Origin: REEB509 sp044370335
Lineage (GTDB): Bacteria; Pseudomonadota; Alphaproteobacteria; Caulobacterales; Aquidulcibacteraceae
Reading direction: 5' to 3'
DNA: 10,718 bases
Assembly: GCA_044370335.1 (NCBI GenBank)
Contig: JBILVS010000096.1
Coordinates: 1 to 10,718, forward strand
Part shown: one piece after another, positions 6,844 through 10,718 of the stretch
Position numbering within the stretch: the stretch's first letter is position 1
How the letters are laid out: each line of letters opens with the position of its first letter
Position numbers and translations under genes: made by a program
The notes under the pieces: generated by a model
Told to the model about the DNA's origin: nothing
Databases searched by the model: none
What the model saw: only the letters and a program-made list of their open reading frames with translations

Positions 6844-7198
6844 GCCCCGGCCTGCTGTCTTTACGCAAGGTCGGGAAGCGGCTAGGCGAACGTCGTTCCC
6901 GCCTGCGTTAGCAGGGGCGCCCCGCGTCGCCCGCCGCCCGATCCCGACCACGCAAACCCATTGAGGCCGCCCCTTTGATGACCCGCTTCTGATCTGAAGG
7001 CGCTGTGGACCGATCGCCTTCGCTGTTTCGCCTGCCGGATGCGGGCGCGGCGGCGTCAAAATCGGCTCCGCTGTCTTGGATCTGACGGTTGTCGCGCGCG
7101 CTTTGGTTTGGCCGCTGGTCGCTCTGTCTGTCCTTGTCTTTGAGTGGTTTGTGAGCGGGGCGCGGCAGTCGCGGGCCAGCTCGGTGAGTTGTTTCCCC
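6844..7198. promoter_or_regulatory. Divergent control region between ubiA and the ABC transporter
   Basis: This 355-base stretch lies between two divergent starts, so it should carry both promoters. I find no convincing -35/-10 pair on either strand. It does hold several symmetrical elements near ubiA: the 11-base palindrome GAACGTCGTTC (6888-6898), a hairpin CCTGC-GTTA-GCAGG (6902-6915), and an 8-bp inverted repeat GGTCGGGA (6869-6876) / TCCCGACC (6942-6949) that encloses both. No small gene with a ribosome binding site is visible. The function of the symmetrical sites is unknown. Confidence 0.5.
6888..6898. promoter_or_regulatory. Palindrome GAACGTCGTTC, possible operator
   Basis: A perfect 5+1+5 palindrome 45 bases upstream of the ubiA start, nested in a larger inverted repeat (6869-6949). 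The position suits an operator for ubiA. It does not match the alphaproteobacterial SOS box (direct GTTC-N7-GTTC), and the central spacing is one base short of the Gram-positive type. Regulator unknown; it could also be a remnant of an intergenic repeat. Confidence 0.3.
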
Positions 7199-9019
7199 AT
7201 GTCCGACTCTTTTGAATTCGACGACGAACAATCCCAGGGCCAGCAAAAGGCGGGGTTCAAGGCGATCACCGCCTACATGATCCGCCGCTGGCTGAGCCAT
7301 CCGGGAAAGCTCGCGGGCTTTCTGGCGCTGTTCATGATCTCGGTGGCCTGCGACCTTGCTTTGCCCATCGCCGCGGGCCATTTGGTCGAAAGCCTGAGCG
7401 CCGAGACCCCCGCTAGAGGGACCCTGGGTCCGGTCGCCCAGGCCTATCTGGTCTTCGTGGCGATCGCCTTCGGGTTCTACCTGTTCCGCAACCTCTCAAC
7501 CCGGTTTTGGAACCCCTTCGCCGCGGTGAACATGAAGGCGATCATCGCGAGCGCCTATAATCAGGTCCAGCAGTTTTCCTCCGACTGGCACGCCAACAAC
7601 TTCGCAGGCGCCACTGTCCGCCGGGTCAGCCGCGCCATGCACGCCTATGACACGATCAGCGACAACATCGCCTGGTTCGTCCTGCCGGCCTCCATCGTCA
7701 TGGTCGGGCTCACCGTCATCACCGCGGTGCAGTGGCCTTTGGTGGGGGCGTTCCTGGGCGTGATGATCGCCGCCTATCTGGCGAGCGCGATCCTGTTGTC
7801 GCGTTTCTACCTCGCCAAGCGCGTGCGCGAGTCCAACACCGCCGACACCAGGATCGGCGCGGCCCTGGCTGACGCGGTGGGCACGAACGCCACGGTGAAG
7901 GCCTTCGGCGCCGAAGCCCGGGAGGCCGCCCGTTTCGACCGTGTGGTCGATGACTGGCGCCTTAAGGCGACCCGCGCCTGGATGCGCTTCTCCGACGCCT
8001 GGGCGATCCAGAACACGTTGCTCTTCCTGCTCCAGGCGGGGCTCATCGGCCTGGTCGTCCGCGAGTGGTCCTTGGGGCGCGCCACGGCCGGCGACGCCGC
8101 GTTCGCCCTGACGAGCTTCTTCGTGATCCTCGGCTACCTCCGCAACCTGGGCGAAACGATCCAGATGCTCCAGCGCGGCTATGCCGATATCGAAGACGTC
8201 GTGGCCTACATGGCGCAGGCGCCCGAAATCCTCGACGCCCCCGGTGCTCCGGCCTTTTCGCCCAAGGCCGGCGCCATCCGCTTCAGCCACGTGGCCTTTC
8301 GCTACAAGGGCCAGGACGAGCCGCTTTACCGCGACTTCTCCCTCACCATCGCTCCCGGTGAAACCGTGGCGCTGGTCGGCCCCACGGGCTCGGGCAAGAG
8401 CACCTTCGTCAAGCTCGTGCAGCGGCTCTATGACGTCGACGGCGGCGCCATTCTCATCGACGACCAGGACGTTCGTCAGGTGCGTCAAGCCTCGCTTAGG
8501 GCCTCGATCGCCCTCGTGCCGCAGGACCCCGCGCTGTTCCACCGCTCCCTGCGTGAGAACATCGCCTACGCCAAGCCGGAGGCGACCCTGGAAGAGGTCG
8601 AGGTCGCCGCCAAACGCGCCCGTGCCCATGAGTTCATCGCCCGGCTGCCGAAAGGCTACGACACCGAAGTCGGCGAACGCGGCGTGAAGCTCTCGGGCGG
8701 CGAGCGCCAGCGCGTGGCCTTGGCGCGGGCGTTTCTTGCCGATGCCCCGATCCTGATCCTGGATGAAGCGACCTCGAGCCTCGACAACGAGACCGAGCGT
8801 GACGTTCAGGCCGCCATGGCCGAGCTGAAGCAGGGCCGGACCACGATCATCATCGCCCACCGTCTGTCGACAGTTCGCGAAGCTGACCGGATCCTGGTCT
8901 TTGACCGCGGCCGGATTGTAGAGCAGGGCCGCCACGCCGACCTTGTTGCCGCCGGCGGGCTTTATGCGAGGCTCAGCGCCATCTCCAGCGGCGATCACCT
9001 CGCCGTGGCGGCGGAGTGA
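7199..9019 (+). CDS. Type I ABC exporter, fused permease and ATPase half-transporter
   Basis: A complete 606-residue ABCB-type half-transporter, expected to function as a homodimer in the inner membrane. A polar ~30-residue N-terminal tail precedes hydrophobic segments near 37-60, 80-98, 158-178, 181-202, 268-288 and 298-315. The ATPase domain has Walker A GPTGSGKST (394-402), Q-loop Gln442, signature LSGGE (498-502), Walker B ILILDE (518-523), D-loop SSLD (526-529) and H-loop His554. Every catalytic residue is present, so an active exporter is expected. The substrate is not evident: lipids, peptides, drugs or metal-thiol conjugates are all carried by this class. ATG 7199 (MSDSFEFDD) was chosen; the in-frame TTG at 7076 would add 41 residues. 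It is transcribed alone, divergent from ubiA, and is distinct in sequence from the exporter at 1-1545. Confidence 0.93.
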   Translation: MSDSFEFDDEQSQGQQKAGFKAITAYMIRRWLSHPGKLAGFLALFMISVACDLALPIAAGHLVESLSAETPARGTLGPVAQAYLVFVAIAFGFYLFRNLSTRFWNPFAAVNMKAIIASAYNQVQQFSSDWHANNFAGATVRRVSRAMHAYDTISDNIAWFVLPASIVMVGLTVITAVQWPLVGAFLGVMIAAYLASAILLSRFYLAKRVRESNTADTRIGAALADAVGTNATVKAFGAEAREAARFDRVVDDWRLKATRAWMRFSDAWAIQNTLLFLLQAGLIGLVVREWSLGRATAGDAAFALTSFFVILGYLRNLGETIQMLQRGYADIEDVVAYMAQAPEILDAPGAPAFSPKAGAIRFSHVAFRYKGQDEPLYRDFSLTIAPGETVALVGPTGSGKSTFVKLVQRLYDVDGGAILIDDQDVRQVRQASLRASIALVPQDPALFHRSLRENIAYAKPEATLEEVEVAAKRARAHEFIARLPKGYDTEVGERGVKLSGGERQRVALARAFLADAPILILDEATSSLDNETERDVQAAMAELKQGRTTIIIAHRLSTVREADRILVFDRGRIVEQGRHADLVAAGGLYARLSAISSGDHLAVAAE

Positions 9020-9026
9020 GGCTGAT

Positions 9027-9049
9027 CCTTCCCCGCTTTCCGGGGAAGG
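9027..9049. repeat. Hairpin just after the ABC transporter stop
   Basis: A perfect 9-bp inverted repeat (CCTTCCCCG / CGGGGAAGG) with a 5-base loop, starting 8 bases after the stop codon. There is no T run on either side, so it is more likely a 3' end stabiliser or a dispersed REP-like palindrome than a classic intrinsic terminator, although some role in ending transcription of the ABC gene is possible. Confidence 0.55.
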
Positions 9050-9059
9050 CGGGAAAAGC

Positions 9060-9120
9060 GCGGAGGGGGCTGCCGCAATGGATGAGAGGCCCCCTCCGCA
9101 AGGCTGGCCGAGCGGAGGCC
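9060..9120. repeat. Cluster of competing inverted repeats (REP-like)
   Basis: GCGGAGGGGGC (9060-9070) pairs perfectly over 11 bp with GCCCCCTCCGC (9089-9099) around an 18-base loop. The second arm can instead pair with GCGGAGG at 9112-9118, giving a mutually exclusive hairpin with a 12-base loop. A looser inverted pair GCCCTCC (9177-9183) / GGAGGGC (9214-9220) follows. The spacer 9020-9297 contains no credible gene. It resembles dispersed intergenic palindromes of high-GC alphaproteobacteria, but a copy count in the genome is needed to call it a repeat family. Confidence 0.5.
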
Positions 9121-9287
9121 GCCCCGCCTTATCCGACCGGTTTCGCGCCGCTCCTCATACTGCGCCGATGCCGCAGGCCCTCCCTCCCGCCCCTTGGCCG
9201 ACCGTCCATCAATGGAGGGCGCTCCCGCACGCCTCAAGCCGGCTGGCGCTGGCGCAAGGGCTTCCGGTGGGGGCGGGGGATAGGCTA

Positions 9288-9292
9288 AAGGA
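9288..9292 (+). promoter_or_regulatory. Ribosome binding site of the Yip1-family gene
   Basis: AAGGA placed 5 bases before the ATG at 9298. It supports this start over the out-of-frame ATG at 9293. Confidence 0.7.
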
Positions 9293-9297
9293 ATGGC

Positions 9298-9987
9298 ATG
9301 ACCCAGCCGCAAGACCCTCAGACCGGAACCAACACACAAGCCCAAGCGGCGGGTCAGCGCCTGCGCGCCATGGCCACGCAGATTGCCAAGGAGAAGTCGG
9401 AGATCATTTTTTCCCGCGCCTGGGGCCTTTTTACCGATCCCGGCAAGGAGTGGGAGCAGATCCGCAAGGAGGAGACGACGGCCCCAAGCCTGTTTGCGGG
9501 CTATGTGCTCCCCGTCGCTGCGGTGCCGACCTTTGCGGGCATGTTGGGACAGCTTGTCTTCGGCGAGCGGCTGCCCAGCGGGGAGATCTATCGCGAGCCG
9601 TTCCTGAGTGCGCTTTTGGGCGCGGTCATCACCTGCCTGTCGGTGGTGGCGCTTGTCTATTTGGTGGGGCTGCTGATCAACCTGATCGCCGAGCAGTTCG
9701 ACGGCGACCGCCATGAGCTGAACGCGCTGAAGGTTGCGGCCTACACCCCGACGCCCGTGCTGGTGACCGGCTTGGCTGCGATCTATCCGGGCCTGTGGTG
9801 GGTCAGCCTTTTTGGCCTCGGCTGGTCGGCTTACTTGCTTTACCGCGGCCTTCCGATCCTGATGCGCGCCCCCCAGGACCGCGCCGCCGCCTACGCCACC
9901 ACCGTGACCATCGTCGCCATGATCGCGCTCTTGCTGATCATGATGCTATCGGGCTGCCTGTCCCTGGCGGATCAGGTCGGCGCCTAG
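9298..9987 (+). CDS. Yip1-family integral membrane protein
   Basis: A 229-residue inner-membrane protein of the Yip1/DUF1282-like family. A hydrophilic ~33-residue start rich in Gln and Thr is followed by the family entry segment FSRAWGLFTDPGKEWEQI (38-55). Hydrophobic helices follow near 63-86, 103-131, 152-163, 165-183 and 199-219. The AAYTPTPVLVTGL stretch (147-159) and the YLLYRGLPILMRAP loop (179-192) are the recognisable family features. Eukaryotic Yip1 proteins act in vesicle traffic; bacterial members have no established function, so none is assigned. The start is backed by an AAGGA site. The gene has its own spacer from the ABC gene and converges on rpoH, with a shared terminator in between. 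Confidence 0.88.
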   Translation: MTQPQDPQTGTNTQAQAAGQRLRAMATQIAKEKSEIIFSRAWGLFTDPGKEWEQIRKEETTAPSLFAGYVLPVAAVPTFAGMLGQLVFGERLPSGEIYREPFLSALLGAVITCLSVVALVYLVGLLINLIAEQFDGDRHELNALKVAAYTPTPVLVTGLAAIYPGLWWVSLFGLGWSAYLLYRGLPILMRAPQDRAAAYATTVTIVAMIALLLIMMLSGCLSLADQVGA

Positions 9988-10023
9988 CGGGCTCCCCCGG
10001 ACGGCAGATGGACCAAGACATCA

Positions 10024-10062
10024 AAAGGGCGGAGCCGGCTTCCATGGCCGCCTCCGCCCCTT
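10024..10062. terminator. Bidirectional terminator between the Yip1-family gene and rpoH
   Basis: A near-perfect 16-bp inverted repeat, arms 10024-10039 and 10047-10062 with two mismatched positions and a 7-base loop, rich in GGGCGGAG. It lies between two convergent genes. On the rpoH (minus) side the stem ends in CCCTTTTGA, a short T run of four, as expected for an intrinsic terminator. The plus-strand side has only TT, so it is weaker in that direction. Confidence 0.75.
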
Positions 10063-10110
10063 CAACCTGACAACGACCCGCGCCGCGGGCCCGCCGGTCA
10101 ATCATGCCGC

Positions 10111-10718
10111 TCAATCAGCCGCGCCCACGAGCCCTTGCTCAAGAGCGGCCTTTTTCATCGCCTTCTGCAGCTTCTCGAACGCCCGCACCTCGATCTGGCG
10201 CACCCGTTCGCGGCTCACGCCGAACTCATAGGACAGCTCTTCCAGCGTCGAAGGCTCGTCCTTCAGGCGGCGCTCTTCGATAATGCGCCGCTCCCGCTCG
10301 TTGAGCTCCCCCATCGCCGCCTGCAGCAAAGCCATCCGCCCGGAGAACTCCTCGCTGTCCGCGATCCGCTCTTCCTGGTTGTCCGCGCCGTCGTCGGCGA
10401 GCCAGTCCTGCCACTCGCTGTCGCCTTCCCCGCCGACAGGGGCGTTGAGGCTGGAATCCGGAGCGGCGAGCCGCCGGTTCATCGAAATGACCTCTTCCGG
10501 CGTCACCGCGAGTTTCGTGGCGATGGTCTCCACTTGGTCGGGGCGCATGTCGCCCTCTTCCAGGGCCGCCATCTGCCCCTTCATGCGCCGCAGATTGAAG
10601 AAAAGCTTCTTCTGCGCCGCGGTGGTGCCCATTTTCACCAAGCTCCACGACCGCAGAATGTATTCCTGGATCGCCGCGCGGATCCACCACATCGCATAGG
10701 TCGCTAGCCGGAAACCTT
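10111..10718 (-). CDS. rpoH: Heat-shock RNA polymerase sigma factor RpoH (sigma-32), N-terminal part beyond window
   Basis: The C-terminal 201 residues of a sigma-70 family factor; the frame stays open through the right edge, so the gene is cut by the window. The fragment starts in region 2.3-2.4 (FRLATYAMWWIRAAIQEYILRSW), which melts and reads the -10 element. It goes on to the RpoH-specific box QKKLFFNLRRMKG, which separates RpoH from RpoD. Region 3 follows (DQVETIATKLAVTPEEVISM), then an acidic linker, then region 4 (TLEELSYEFGVSRERVRQIEVRAFEKL), the helix-turn-helix that reads the -35. RpoH directs transcription of chaperone and protease genes after heat shock. Many alphaproteobacteria have two RpoH copies; which one this is cannot be told. 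The promoter and 5' leader, where heat control would show, lie outside the window. A terminator hairpin lies about 49 bases after the stop. Confidence 0.94.
   Translation of the reverse strand, partial: GFRLATYAMWWIRAAIQEYILRSWSLVKMGTTAAQKKLFFNLRRMKGQMAALEEGDMRPDQVETIATKLAVTPEEVISMNRRLAAPDSSLNAPVGGEGDSEWQDWLADDGADNQEERIADSEEFSGRMALLQAAMGELNERERRIIEERRLKDEPSTLEELSYEFGVSRERVRQIEVRAFEKLQKAMKKAALEQGLVGAAD

Noticed and set aside
6888..6898. LexA/SOS box.
   Set aside because: Alphaproteobacterial LexA sites are direct repeats (GTTC-N7-GTTC), and the Gram-positive palindrome needs a 4-base centre. This one is GAAC-N3-GTTC.
7076..7198. A longer ABC transporter starting at TTG 7076.
   Set aside because: TTG is a rare start, no ribosome binding site precedes it, and ATG 7199 gives a normal length with a typical polar N-terminus. 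Kept only as a doubt in the findings.
6844..7269. A longer UbiA protein starting at 7269.
   Set aside because: The extra 142 residues begin with GTG, are antisense to the start of the ABC gene, and look like translated intergenic DNA. The ATG at 6843 gives a normal UbiA length.
7496..8998. A 500-codon open frame on the minus strand.
   Set aside because: It lies antisense to the well-supported ABC exporter and has a biased Gly/Arg/His/Asp composition with no recognisable fold or motif.
1..10718. A new defence, mobile or biosynthetic system.
   Set aside because: Every well-supported gene belongs to a common housekeeping or widespread family, and there are no integrase, transposase, phage, CRISPR, toxin-antitoxin or att-like signals. 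The neighbourhood looks like ordinary core chromosome.

Overview
The window is a high-GC (by eye about two thirds G+C), densely packed bacterial chromosome segment. The protein set points to an alphaproteobacterium, probably near Caulobacterales/Hyphomonadales/Parvularculales. The pointers are a DUF4170 protein next to CysQ and PmbA, a bacterial METTL20-type methyltransferase, a quinone-making UbiA, and an alphaproteobacterial-looking heat-shock sigma factor. The genus cannot be fixed from the sequence alone. I see no tRNA, rRNA, CRISPR array, transposase, integrase or phage gene.

Layout. (1) 1-4418, minus strand: a probable five-gene unit, read MAPEG-family membrane protein -> PmbA/TldE -> CysQ-like phosphatase -> DUF4170 -> MsbA-like ABC exporter. 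The exporter runs off the left edge. The last four genes are packed with gaps of a few bases or overlaps. In many alphaproteobacteria the pmbA-cysQ-DUF4170 block leads into late lipid A/Kdo genes, which fits an MsbA-type lipid exporter here. (2) 4632-6843, minus strand: ubiA -> AlkA-type DNA glycosylase -> METTL20-type protein-lysine methyltransferase, joined by two 4-base ATGA stop/start overlaps and followed by a terminator-like hairpin. (3) 6844-7198: a 355-bp divergent control region. (4) 7199-9019, plus strand: a complete type I ABC half-transporter. (5) 9020-9297: a spacer rich in inverted repeats. (6) 9298-9987, plus strand: a Yip1-family membrane protein. (7) 10024-10062: a shared terminator hairpin between convergent genes. 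(8) 10111-10718, minus strand: rpoH, cut by the right edge before its N-terminal half.

How it fits together. The genes are mostly envelope, redox and stress housekeeping: lipid A/envelope export (exporter, probably DUF4170), sulfur-nucleotide recycling (CysQ), peptide maturation or proteolysis (PmbA), ubiquinone synthesis (UbiA), ETF modification (METTL20-like), alkylation repair (glycosylase) and heat shock (RpoH). The most thought-provoking link is the tight coupling of UbiA, which makes the quinone, to a methyltransferase whose known relatives modify ETF-beta, a protein feeding electrons to that quinone. I found no convincing new multi-gene defence, mobile or biosynthetic system. The main loose ends are DUF4170, the palindrome cluster at 9027-9220 and the symmetrical elements between ubiA and the ABC gene.
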